Positions 35,801-43,988 of a stretch of DNA of 64,000 nt are shown here, one piece after another; the stretch's first letter is position 1, and each line of letters opens with the position of its first letter. Source of the stretch: Cellvibrio sp. PSBB006 (lineage in GTDB: Bacteria > Pseudomonadota > Gammaproteobacteria > Pseudomonadales > Cellvibrionaceae); NCBI RefSeq assembly GCF_002162135.1, contig NZ_CP021382.1, positions 3,532,001 to 3,596,000 on the forward strand, given 5' to 3'. The translations under genes were made by a program, and so were the position numbers. Under the pieces are notes generated by a model. It was not told where the DNA came from. It did no database searches and was given only the letters and a program-made list of their open reading frames with translations.

Positions 35801-36528
35801 TGACGCCGAAGCGTGTATTAGTGACCGGTTCCAGCCGTGGAATCGGCCGTGCCATTGCCGTTCGCCTGGGGGCGGATGGCTACCATGTAGTGATCCACTG
35901 CCGCAGCCAGCGCGAGCAGGCTGAATCAGTCAAAGTCCTTATCGAACAAGCTGGCGGCAGCGCCGATATCCTGCAATTTGATGTGGCTGATCGCTGTCTG
36001 GCCAGTGCCGCCCTCGAAGCGGATATGGAGCAGAACGGTGCCTACTATGGCGTGGTCTGCAATGCCGGTATCGCCCGCGATAACGCCTTTCCCGCCATGA
36101 GTGGTGAAGATTGGGATGCGGTCATCCACACCAATCTGGATGCCTTTTACAACGTTTTGAATCCGGTGATCATGCCAATGGTCCGCCGCCGCGCGCCGGG
36201 GCGGATTGTCACGCTTTCGTCGGTGTCCGGCCTGATGGGCAATCGCGGGCAAGTCAATTACAGCGCCGCCAAGGCCGGGATTATCGGGGCCACCAAGGCC
36301 CTGGCCGTCGAACTGGCCAAGCGCAACATCACCGTCAACTGCGTCGCCCCCGGCTTGATCAACACCGAGATGCTCGATGAAGCACCAGTGGAGGAGGCGC
36401 TCAAGATGATCCCCATGCGCCGTGCGGGCGAGCCGGAGGAAGTGGCCTCGCTGGTGAGTTATCTGTTATCTGATCAGGCCGGTTACATCACCCGCCAGGT
36501 TATCTCTGTCAATGGCGGGATGTTGTAA
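35800..36528 (+). CDS. apeQ: 3-oxoacyl-ACP reductase (FabG-like, ApeQ)
   Basis: The 242-residue short-chain dehydrogenase/reductase has the NADPH-binding VTGSSRGIGRAIA, CNAGIARD, catalytic Ser (TLSSVSG), and the YSAAKAG catalytic Tyr-Lys pair. The C-terminal TRQVISVNGGML ends like FabG. It reduces 3-ketoacyl-ACP to 3-hydroxyacyl-ACP in each round of polyene extension. It is tightly packed with apeP upstream and directly abuts the ketosynthase downstream. Confidence 0.93.
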   Translation: MTPKRVLVTGSSRGIGRAIAVRLGADGYHVVIHCRSQREQAESVKVLIEQAGGSADILQFDVADRCLASAALEADMEQNGAYYGVVCNAGIARDNAFPAMSGEDWDAVIHTNLDAFYNVLNPVIMPMVRRRAPGRIVTLSSVSGLMGNRGQVNYSAAKAGIIGATKALAVELAKRNITVNCVAPGLINTEMLDEAPVEEALKMIPMRRAGEPEEVASLVSYLLSDQAGYITRQVISVNGGML

Positions 36529-37755
36529 ATGAGACGAGTGGTTGTGACGGGGATGGGTGTTTTAACCTCCCTGGGTGATAACTGGCAGGATTTTTCTGCC
36601 GCCCTCAAAGCGGGTGTCAGTGGCATCAAACACATGCCGGATTGGGAGACTTATAAGGATCTCAATACGCACCTCGCCGGCCCTATCGAAGACTTCACGG
36701 TGCCGGCACATTACCCGCGCAAGAAAATCCGCTCCATGGGCCGGGTGTCCCTGTTGGCTACCCGCGCCACCGAAGTGGCCTTGCAGGATGCGGGGTTACT
36801 GGATGATCCGATTCTCCAGAGCGGCGCCGTGGGCGTTTCCTACGGTTCCTCCACCGGCAGTACCGACGCCACCCGCGATTTCGCCGTAATGTTGGACCGC
36901 CGGGATATCGGCGGCGCCACGGCCACCACCTATATCCGCATGATGGGGCACACTTCACCGGTGAATGTGGGCGTCTTCTTCGGCTTGAAGGGCCGGGTTA
37001 TCACCACGTCCTCCGCCTGTACCTCCGGCAGCCAGGGCATCGGCTACGCCTATGAGGCGATCAAATACGGCAAGCAAACCTTGATGGTGGCTGGCGGCGG
37101 TGAAGAGCTTTGCCCGTCGGAAGCTGCGGTGTTCGATACCCTCTACGCCACCAGTACCAAAAACAGTACCCCGACGCTTACGCCGAGCCCGTTTGATAAA
37201 GACCGCGATGGCCTGGTAATCGGCGAAGGTGCAGGCACATTGATTCTGGAAGAGCTGGAGCACGCGCAGGCGCGCGGCGCGCGGATCTATGCGGAACTGG
37301 TCGGTTTCGGCACTAACTCCGACGGCGGTCATATCACCCAGCCGGACGCGAATACCATGAATATCGCCATGGCGCTGGCCTTGCAGGATGCGGGTCTGGA
37401 TACTTCCGCGATTGGCTACATCAACGCTCACGGCACGGCGACAGATCGCGGTGATATTGCCGAGAGTCGCGCCACCGAAAAACTGTTTGGCTCACGCGTG
37501 CCCATCAGCACCCTCAAGGGCAATATCGGCCACACCCTCGGCGCCTGTGGTGCCCTGGAGGCTTGGGCCAGTATCCAGATGATGAACGAAGGCTGGTTCG
37601 CCCCCACGCTTAACCTGCACAATCCCGACCCGGAATGTGGTCAATTGGATTACATCATGGGCGTGCCGCGTGCGTTGCAATGCGAATACATCATGAGCAA
37701 CAACTTTGCTTTTGGCGGGATCAATACCTCTTTGATTTTTAAACGCTGGCAATAA
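36529..37755 (+). CDS. apeR: FabF-like ketosynthase (ApeR-like)
   Basis: The 408-residue ketosynthase carries Cys164 (SSACTSGSQ), His301 (NAHGTATD) and His335 (GHTLGAC), so condensation residues are all present. It is the second complete ketosynthase in the cluster and starts immediately after the ketoreductase stop. In APE pathways two ketosynthases can share initiation and elongation tasks. The division here cannot be told by sequence. It ends directly at a convergent CPBP protease gene. Confidence 0.93.
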   Translation: MRRVVVTGMGVLTSLGDNWQDFSAALKAGVSGIKHMPDWETYKDLNTHLAGPIEDFTVPAHYPRKKIRSMGRVSLLATRATEVALQDAGLLDDPILQSGAVGVSYGSSTGSTDATRDFAVMLDRRDIGGATATTYIRMMGHTSPVNVGVFFGLKGRVITTSSACTSGSQGIGYAYEAIKYGKQTLMVAGGGEELCPSEAAVFDTLYATSTKNSTPTLTPSPFDKDRDGLVIGEGAGTLILEELEHAQARGARIYAELVGFGTNSDGGHITQPDANTMNIAMALALQDAGLDTSAIGYINAHGTATDRGDIAESRATEKLFGSRVPISTLKGNIGHTLGACGALEAWASIQMMNEGWFAPTLNLHNPDPECGQLDYIMGVPRALQCEYIMSNNFAFGGINTSLIFKRWQ

Positions 37756-38568
37756 TTAAAACGGCCACCACTGGGTAGGGATTTCCTGTTTGCGCAAGAG
37801 CGCGGCGATATCCATGCTCACTGCCACACCGGCGTGGACCAACACGCCGCCCCAGATGGAGCGTGATTGCAGCGCTAGGATTCCCAGGAATAATCCAAAC
37901 AGGATGGCTCCTGTCGCCTCCAGCCAGAGCTTGGGAAAGTGGATCATCAGATAAGGCACACACATCACCCACACCGCGTTGGCGCCCATCGCCGGGCGCA
38001 GGGCCTGCAAGATAAACCCGCGAAAGAAAAATTCCAGGAACACAAACTGGCTGAGATACAAGAGTTCCCAGGCCAGCAGGTCAAACCAGCTGCGACCGGC
38101 CAGTTTGTAAAAGGGATAGTGATTGACAAAATCCTCGCCGAAACTCACCAGCACCACGAATATCAGAATCGGACTTAATAACAGTAAATAGCCTCGCCAG
38201 TGCTGCGCCGTATCATTGAGGCGCCAACCAAAGTCGCGCATGCGCTGTTTGAAACACAGGCGAATCACCAGCCAGGGCAGCAAGACAAAACCAATCAGAT
38301 GGCAACCGGTCCACCACACATAGCCGAACAGGTGATACCAGTTGGAGGATTGCCAGCGCTGTGCCAATTCGCTGCCAATAACCGTGGGAATGTTGCTGGA
38401 AAATTTGGCGTAGTGGATAAACAACAGCGCCACCGCGACACAGGCCAGCGTAATAAAAACCCGACGCAGGCTTTGTCGCCGATCAAGGCTGTAAGAGTTA
38501 CCGGAGTCATCAATCTTATCAAGTGCTTGCAAAATACGGTGGGGGTGCAGTGACTGAACAAAGCGCAT
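37756..38568 (-). CDS. CPBP-family intramembrane metalloprotease
   Basis: The 270-residue protein has six to seven hydrophobic helices. Motif 1 reads FLEFFFRGFILQ (the EExxxR-like site, here E-F-F-F-R), and later YLMIHFPKLWLEATGA and GGVLVHAGVAV supply the second and third sites with histidines. CPBP (Abi) proteins are glutamate-type intramembrane proteases that process membrane peptides or give immunity to bacteriocins. It ends exactly where apeR ends, with no gap. Substrate unknown. Confidence 0.83.
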   Translation of the reverse strand: MRFVQSLHPHRILQALDKIDDSGNSYSLDRRQSLRRVFITLACVAVALLFIHYAKFSSNIPTVIGSELAQRWQSSNWYHLFGYVWWTGCHLIGFVLLPWLVIRLCFKQRMRDFGWRLNDTAQHWRGYLLLLSPILIFVVLVSFGEDFVNHYPFYKLAGRSWFDLLAWELLYLSQFVFLEFFFRGFILQALRPAMGANAVWVMCVPYLMIHFPKLWLEATGAILFGLFLGILALQSRSIWGGVLVHAGVAVSMDIAALLRKQEIPTQWWPF

Positions 38569-38690
38569 ATTGGTTTTCCGTTGCCTGACTGAGCGATGAT
38601 AAAGGTGCCATTAAAACGAATTTCGGGTGAATTGTCGCCCGCTGCCGTGAGCCCGCTACACATTCATTCAAACTGGTCCATACTTAACGT

Positions 38691-38711
38691 CTATCTCTGG
38701 CATTGAGATAG
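38691..38711. promoter_or_regulatory. Hairpin upstream of the binding-protein tandem
   Basis: CTATCTC (38691-38697) and GAGATAG (38705-38711) pair perfectly around a 7-base loop, 47 bases before the ATG at 38758. It could be a protein-binding palindrome, a leader hairpin, or a terminator-like element. No factor is implied. Confidence 0.35.
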
Positions 38712-38757
38712 GCTCAGGTAGCATAAAAACAATGATGGGCTGGATAGATACCTTTCT

Positions 38758-39669
38758 ATGGATAAGCAAAGATTTTATAAAACAATCTTGGGCATTATCT
38801 TGCTGGCGGCATTGAATCCCGTTGTATATGCCTGTTCTGATCGGGTGGGTAGCGACGGAATACCGCAATTGGTTGTCCCGCAGGAACCAACGGCGAGTTG
38901 GGAAAAAGAAAGTTACTTCACCGGCTTGCTGCGCCTGATCCTCGCCGAAACAGCGCTGGAATATGGTCCCTGTAATGTGGTGGCCACAGATAATATATTG
39001 ACACGCATGCGCAGTGTGGCATTGATCAATAATTTCGGAATCGATTTATTCTGGGCGACGACCAGCATCGAACGTGAGACGCTGTTGCGTCCGGTACGAG
39101 TTCCCTTACTGAAAGGGCTGATGGGTTACAAAATTTTCCTGATTAACCCGGCAGACCAGCCGCGCTTTTCCCGGATTACCACTCTCACAGAATTACAGGC
39201 GTTGCGCGCCGGTGTCGGTGCGGATTGGCCGGACAATAAAATACTGCGCGCCAACGGCATAGAAACGATCAGCTCCAGTAATTACGAGGCCCTGTTCAGG
39301 ATGCTGGCCGCTAAACGTTTTGATTTTTTCCCGCGCGGTGCCAGTGAAGTCTGGAGTGAATACCGCAATCATCCGGAGGTCACCCTGCACATTGAAGAAG
39401 ATCTTGTGTTGGTCTACCCTGCTCCGGTTTATTTCTTTGTCAATATCGATAATGCATCGCTGGAACAACGCCTTGAAAAAGGTTTACATAAGATTATGGC
39501 AAACGGAAAATTTGATGAATATTTTTTCAAACATCCGATCATTATCGATGCGATCAAACGTGTGCGTATTCATGAGCGGCGCAAGATATATCTGACCAAT
39601 CCTTTGTTGCCACGTACGGTGCCTTTGCATCAGCGGGATTACTGGTTGTATTCCTGGAGTGAACATTAA
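38758..39669 (+). CDS. Periplasmic substrate-binding-like protein, copy 1 of a tandem
   Basis: The 303-residue product has a signal peptide (LGIILLAALNPVVYA) and a mature start at CSDRVGSDGIPQL, possibly a lipid or disulfide Cys. The domain resembles class-II periplasmic binding proteins (SBP_bac_3 type): TRMRSVALI, ERETLLRP, LLKGLMGYKIFLI, YEALFRMLAAKRFDFFPRG and the late YPAPVYFFVN. No transporter genes are nearby, so the role may be sensing rather than uptake. The copy at 39697 is clearly homologous along its length. The pair lies between the pigment cluster and a GNAT-like gene. Confidence 0.8.
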   Translation: MDKQRFYKTILGIILLAALNPVVYACSDRVGSDGIPQLVVPQEPTASWEKESYFTGLLRLILAETALEYGPCNVVATDNILTRMRSVALINNFGIDLFWATTSIERETLLRPVRVPLLKGLMGYKIFLINPADQPRFSRITTLTELQALRAGVGADWPDNKILRANGIETISSSNYEALFRMLAAKRFDFFPRGASEVWSEYRNHPEVTLHIEEDLVLVYPAPVYFFVNIDNASLEQRLEKGLHKIMANGKFDEYFFKHPIIIDAIKRVRIHERRKIYLTNPLLPRTVPLHQRDYWLYSWSEH

Positions 39670-39696
39670 TAATCAACATTCTTTGCGTGACTGTCG

Positions 39697-40629
39697 ATGA
39701 AATTCCTGAAGCCATCACTGGCAATATTGGTGATCTTTGCATGTCTTGCCGGGCAAGTGCATGCCTGCGTCAATCGTATAACCGATGATCCGACGGCCAT
39801 TCCGCGGTTGATTCTACCCAAAGCCAAGCCCAGCAGCTGGGAACAGGAAAGTTATTACCACGATTTGTTACGCCTGATTCTTGAGCGTACCGAAGCTGAA
39901 TTTGGCCCCTGCGAGATAGAACAAACCGAACATATGTTGACGCGCATGCGCAGTGCAGCACTGATCAGTCGCGACCAGGGTGTCGATCTGTTGTGGGGTA
40001 CTACTACCATTGAGCGCGAAGCATTGCTGCGCCCGATTCGCATTCCTTTGTTGAAAGGCTTGATGGGACACAAAACCTTTTTAATCCACGCCGATGATCA
40101 ACCCTTGTTTTCACAGGTCAAAGGGCTCGACGATTTGCAAACCTTGCGTGCTGGTCAGGGTGCCGATTGGCCGGATGTGGAAATTTTTTTGCGCAATAAG
40201 ATTCAGGTTGTCAACAGTGCCAACTATGAAGCCTTATACAAGATGCTGGCTGCCAAACGGTTTGACTTTTTTCCGCGCGGCTCTAACCAAATTCTGTCGG
40301 AGTTGCGTCATAACAGTGATAAAAATATCGTTGTAGAGCGTGACCTGGTATTAGTTTATCCCGCACCCTTATACTTTTTTGTCAAAAAAGATAATGAGGT
40401 CTTGGCCAGGCGTATTGAAACCGGTCTGCGTTCGATGATGCGCGATGGCTCTTATGACCGCTATTTTTATCGCCACCCGTTGATCATGGATGCCATCATC
40501 AACCTGCGCTTGCAGGATCGACGCGAAATCCATATTTATAATCCTTTATTGCCGCCAGGCACACCGCGCGAATTGCCGGAAGACTGGATGAAAAAAGTGA
40601 AGCAATACAACCCGGAATTATTTCAATAA
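39697..40629 (+). CDS. Periplasmic substrate-binding-like protein, copy 2 of a tandem
   Basis: This 310-residue paralogue starts 27 bases after the stop of copy 1. Its signal is AILVIFACLAGQVHA, then CVNRITDDPTAIPRLILPK. It shares TRMRSAALI, ERELLLRPI-like and LLKGLMGHKTFLIH segments, LAAKRFDFFPRG and YPAPLYFFV with copy 1. The tandem is a recent-looking but diverged duplication. Both ends lack a partner transporter gene. The ligand is unknown and may be an amino acid or peptide. Confidence 0.8.
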   Translation: MKFLKPSLAILVIFACLAGQVHACVNRITDDPTAIPRLILPKAKPSSWEQESYYHDLLRLILERTEAEFGPCEIEQTEHMLTRMRSAALISRDQGVDLLWGTTTIEREALLRPIRIPLLKGLMGHKTFLIHADDQPLFSQVKGLDDLQTLRAGQGADWPDVEIFLRNKIQVVNSANYEALYKMLAAKRFDFFPRGSNQILSELRHNSDKNIVVERDLVLVYPAPLYFFVKKDNEVLARRIETGLRSMMRDGSYDRYFYRHPLIMDAIINLRLQDRREIHIYNPLLPPGTPRELPEDWMKKVKQYNPELFQ

Positions 40630-40632
40630 GCC

Positions 40633-41778
40633 TTAGCGTGGATCGTTATTTTTAAAGGGAAGGTGTTCCCGTGCAGCGGACAGATAATGCGTGACGCTAT
40701 GACGCTCTTCTGCCAGAAATCGATTGATGGCAGGGCGAAAATCTTCTGTCGCAACCCAGTGGTTAGACCAGGTGGCGACGGGTTCAAAGCCCCGTTGAAT
40801 CTTGTGCTCGCCCTGGGCTCCGCCATCAAACCGCTGCAAACCCTGTGCGATGGAAAAATCAATGCCTTGGTAGTAGCAGGTTTCGAAATGTAAAAAATCA
40901 AATTCTTCCCGGCATCCCCAATAGCGACCATAAAGTGTTGAACTGTCATACAGGTAAAGTGCAGCCGCGACGGGTGAGCCCTGGTGTCGGGCGATAATCA
41001 ACAAGGTATGTTCCGGCAAATTTTTTCCCAGTAAATGAAAAAAATCACGCTGCAAATAACCACCGTGTCCGCTGCGTTTCAGGTAGGTCAGTTGATACAA
41101 CTCGGCAAAGAAATTCCAATCGGCTGCGGTAATGGCTGCACCCTGTTTCCACTCAAACGTAAAACCCTGTTCCTGCACATGACGTCTTTCTTTAAGAATA
41201 TTTTTACGCTTGCGCGATGACATCCGCGCGAGAAAGTCGGAAAAGTTTTTATAGTCATTATTAAACCAATGAAATTGGCAGCCCAGGCGCGGTCTTATAC
41301 CCATATCGCTCAATTGGTCTTTTAACTCTTCAACCGGAAACAGGCAGTGCCAGCTGGAAAATCCCTGTTGCACAATATGCTGTTGCAGGTGCTCGACAAG
41401 GCCAGGAAGTACAGCGCGGGTTGTCGTGTGTTGGTTCACTAACAGACGCGTTCCATAGCAAGGCGTAAATGGAATGGCAGAGACTACTTTCGGATAGTAG
41501 GCAAACCCGTAACGCTGCCAGGCATCGGCCCAGGCCCAGTCAAACACATATTCACCATAAGAATGGTGCTTGATAAATAATGGCAACGCCGCCATGACAA
41601 TACCCTGATCACGCATTATCAGATGATGGGGCTGCCAACCGCGCGCCAAGGTGGTGCTGTTACTGTCTTCCAGTGCGGCAAAGAATTCATGACGAATAAA
41701 GGGATAATCTGTGGCGCAAAGCGCATTCCATTCCGTCGCGCTAACAGCATGGATCGAAGAGATAAAGTCGATGTGCAT
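40633..41778 (-). CDS. GNAT/FemAB-like acyltransferase (COG3146)
   Basis: The 381-residue protein begins MHIDFISSIHAVSATEWNALC at ATG 41778. A much longer open frame upstream contains no family similarity, so it is left out. Segments WQPHHLIMRDQGIVMAALPLFIK, DWAWADAWQRYGF, FPVEELKDQLSDMG and LGCQFHWFNNDYKNFSDFLARM are typical of COG3146/DUF482, distantly related to FemAB-type peptidyl-transferases. The biochemical reaction is unproven. It converges with the binding-protein tandem, ending 4 bases from its stop. Confidence 0.85.
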   Translation of the reverse strand: MHIDFISSIHAVSATEWNALCATDYPFIRHEFFAALEDSNSTTLARGWQPHHLIMRDQGIVMAALPLFIKHHSYGEYVFDWAWADAWQRYGFAYYPKVVSAIPFTPCYGTRLLVNQHTTTRAVLPGLVEHLQQHIVQQGFSSWHCLFPVEELKDQLSDMGIRPRLGCQFHWFNNDYKNFSDFLARMSSRKRKNILKERRHVQEQGFTFEWKQGAAITAADWNFFAELYQLTYLKRSGHGGYLQRDFFHLLGKNLPEHTLLIIARHQGSPVAAALYLYDSSTLYGRYWGCREEFDFLHFETCYYQGIDFSIAQGLQRFDGGAQGEHKIQRGFEPVATWSNHWVATEDFRPAINRFLAEERHSVTHYLSAAREHLPFKNNDPR

Positions 41779-41873
41779 AACCGGTGCACTCACTGCGTAT
41801 TGAACTAATGGACAGGTTTCAATGCACCGACAATAACACAACTCAATCACCCGCGTAGTGTAAGGAGCCTTTA

Positions 41874-42521
41874 TTGAAGTCGCTGCCTGAATCTGTGCTG
41901 ACGCCACAGCCACCACAAAATCTTTCCGCCGTCTTGTTGGCGTTTGCGGCGAGTCTCGATCGGGAGCGCATTCAGTGGGGTGAGTTGGATCAGCTGTTGG
42001 GTGATCGCTCATTCGGCTTTTTACTGCTGCTGTTCGCACTGCCCAATTCCATTCCATTTGTCGGTATTCCCGGCGTATCGACGGTAACGGGCATTGTGTT
42101 AATTGTTATTGCGCTACAGATGATCGCCGGTTTGCGCCGGTTGTATTTACCGGCGTCAATACAACAGCGCTCCTTTAGTGGCAAAGGCTTCAAAAAGTTA
42201 ATTCAACGAGCGGCACCCTGGCTGGCAAAACTGGAACGAGGGTTAAAGCCGCGATGGCCCTGGCTAACGTCGCCGCGCGCGGAGCGCTGGTTGGGAGGTG
42301 TGTGTTTACTGTTGGCGTTGTTGTTGATCCTGCCGATTCCGTTCGGTAATTTTTTCCCTGGTTTTGCCGTGGTGTTATTGGCTTTGGGTTTGATCGAGAA
42401 GGACGGGGTATTTATCGCTGCCGGTTTGGCGATGACGATCATCAGTGTCATCGCCCTCGGTGGTCTGGTGTGGACCATCATCACCGGCGCGCTCTTGTTT
42501 TTACAGCAGCTTGCCGGTTAG
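41874..42521 (+). CDS. ExoD-family membrane protein
   Basis: The 215-residue protein starts at TTG 41874, which has AAGGAG well placed upstream. It has an N-terminal cytoplasmic region, then ALPNSIPFVGIPGVSTVTGIVLIVIALQM and a C-terminal bundle of helices (ALLLILPIPFGNFFPGFAVVLLALG). It matches ExoD proteins, linked to exopolysaccharide synthesis and alkaline tolerance in rhizobia. Its real function is not defined. It is divergent from the GNAT-like gene and overlaps the end of the next leftward gene by 4 bases. Confidence 0.82.
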   Translation: MKSLPESVLTPQPPQNLSAVLLAFAASLDRERIQWGELDQLLGDRSFGFLLLLFALPNSIPFVGIPGVSTVTGIVLIVIALQMIAGLRRLYLPASIQQRSFSGKGFKKLIQRAAPWLAKLERGLKPRWPWLTSPRAERWLGGVCLLLALLLILPIPFGNFFPGFAVVLLALGLIEKDGVFIAAGLAMTIISVIALGGLVWTIITGALLFLQQLAG

Positions 42522-43807
42522 TGGGTCTTGGCATCGGCGCGCAAGAGCTGCGGCGTTAATTCAGATTGGCGGTGCTGCTCATACAAGTTGACGAAATTCA
42601 GGATCACGTCGCGCGCCAGTCGGGTTTCGGAATTGGTGAGAAACACCATGCCGATTTGCAGCTCGCGGTTGAACACCATCTCGGCGCGATAGCCCTGTAC
42701 CCAGCCACCGTGGTGGACAAAGTTTTTATGGGCGCCGAAGTCGAATACCCGCCAGCCCAAGCCGTAGTAGGTATTGATGATGTTTTTTTGCACACCGTAA
42801 TGGGAACGGGCCACTGATGTCTTGATGACCTTGGCCTGCATATCATCAAGCGTGGTCGTGGGTAGTACATCCGGGCGTTGGCCCAGGTGCGCGAGCATCC
42901 AGGACGCCATATCGCGAATACTGGCGTTGGCACCGGCGGCAGGTGCAACCTTGTAGTAATTGGTGTTGATCTTGACGTTCTTCCACTGGCCTCTGCGCCA
43001 TACGTGGGGCTGCGCATAGTTACGGTTCTGCTCAAGGGCCTCCAGGCCAAAAGACGCACTGTTCATGCCCAGCGGCCGAAACAGGTTGTCGACCACAAAA
43101 TCCTCATAATTCTTGCCGCTCTTGGCGTAGATGATGTCGCCAATCAAGCTGAACACCACGTTCTGGTAGCCGTAACAGCGATGGGGTGGACAGGTAAAAT
43201 CCAGCGTGCCCAGGCGTTTGACCGCTTCTTCGTAAGGCACACGCGCTTCAATCAAATTGGTATAGGCATGGGCCGGCAGGCCGGTGGTGTGGGCGAGGAT
43301 ATCGCGCACGGTGATCAGTTTGCCGTATTGGGCATTTTTAAAACTGACATTACTCAAGGTGCTGGCAACCGGGCTGTCCCACAGCAGTTTGTTTTCCTGC
43401 ACCAGCAGTCCGGCGGCGGCAGACGCGATGGTCTTGGATACAGACGCCAGGCGAAATACGGTGTCCGGCGTAACCGGGTCATGGGTGCCCACCTTCCTCA
43501 CGCCGTAACCGTTCATGACCTGTACCTTGCCATCAGCGACGACCAACAGCGCCGCTCCGGGCACACTGGGTGCGACCGTCTGGGCAATGTATTGCTCGAA
43601 TTCCGTGATGTATGCCGGTGTGGTGCTGGCTGGCGTCGATAATTGGGCCAGGGCTTCGGCAATCATGGGTGGCAATGTATCGTATCGATCATTGTCCGCG
43701 AGATTGGCGCCGGGAAGCTCGAAGGCGTGAAGTGTAAGCGGGGTCAGCGTCAGTAAGCTGGAGGCGATAAAGGTTTTCAGCCGTTGGAAGTACATCGTGT
43801 TTAACAT
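42518..43807 (-). CDS. Serine hydrolase, class C beta-lactamase/esterase family
   Basis: The 429-residue exported protein (ATG 43807, or 43795) has a signal peptide ending TLHA near residue 28. The active-site motif is SVSK (ASVSKTIAS), with the YxN tyrosine in CYGYQNVVF and a late HHGGWVQGY segment in place of the KTG box. These are features of the AmpC/EstB-like serine hydrolase family, which includes esterases, D-aminopeptidases and penicillin-binding-like enzymes. A true beta-lactamase activity is not implied. It converges on exoD with a 4-base overlap. Confidence 0.87.
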   Translation of the reverse strand: MLNTMYFQRLKTFIASSLLTLTPLTLHAFELPGANLADNDRYDTLPPMIAEALAQLSTPASTTPAYITEFEQYIAQTVAPSVPGAALLVVADGKVQVMNGYGVRKVGTHDPVTPDTVFRLASVSKTIASAAAGLLVQENKLLWDSPVASTLSNVSFKNAQYGKLITVRDILAHTTGLPAHAYTNLIEARVPYEEAVKRLGTLDFTCPPHRCYGYQNVVFSLIGDIIYAKSGKNYEDFVVDNLFRPLGMNSASFGLEALEQNRNYAQPHVWRRGQWKNVKINTNYYKVAPAAGANASIRDMASWMLAHLGQRPDVLPTTTLDDMQAKVIKTSVARSHYGVQKNIINTYYGLGWRVFDFGAHKNFVHHGGWVQGYRAEMVFNRELQIGMVFLTNSETRLARDVILNFVNLYEQHRQSELTPQLLRADAKTH

Positions 43808-43959
43808 AGGATTTCAGGATCAATATATAAAAGAATGAACATGGGCGGCTGTCTGATCAGCAATAAGTGCCGATGCGAAAAAGGACGGCCGATCAACCGG
43901 TTTACATGAAACATTCCTTATACAAAATCCCTTACCAACATGGGTTTTTGATTTTGCAG

Positions 43960-43981
43960 GCGCCGCTCCGGAAAGCGGCGC
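43960..43981. terminator. GC-rich hairpin after the cytochrome gene
   Basis: GCGCCGCT (43960-43967) and AGCGGCGC (43974-43981) pair perfectly over 8 bp with a 6-base loop, 8 bases beyond the cytochrome stop on the minus strand. No U-tract follows. It lies in the 181-base gap before the beta-lactamase-like gene and may terminate or stabilise transcript ends. Confidence 0.5.
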
Positions 43982-43988
43982 TCTGGCA

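Noticed and set aside
41779..42057. Longer N-terminus for the GNAT/FemAB-like protein
   Set aside because: The extra 93 residues show no family similarity and would overlap the divergent exoD gene start.
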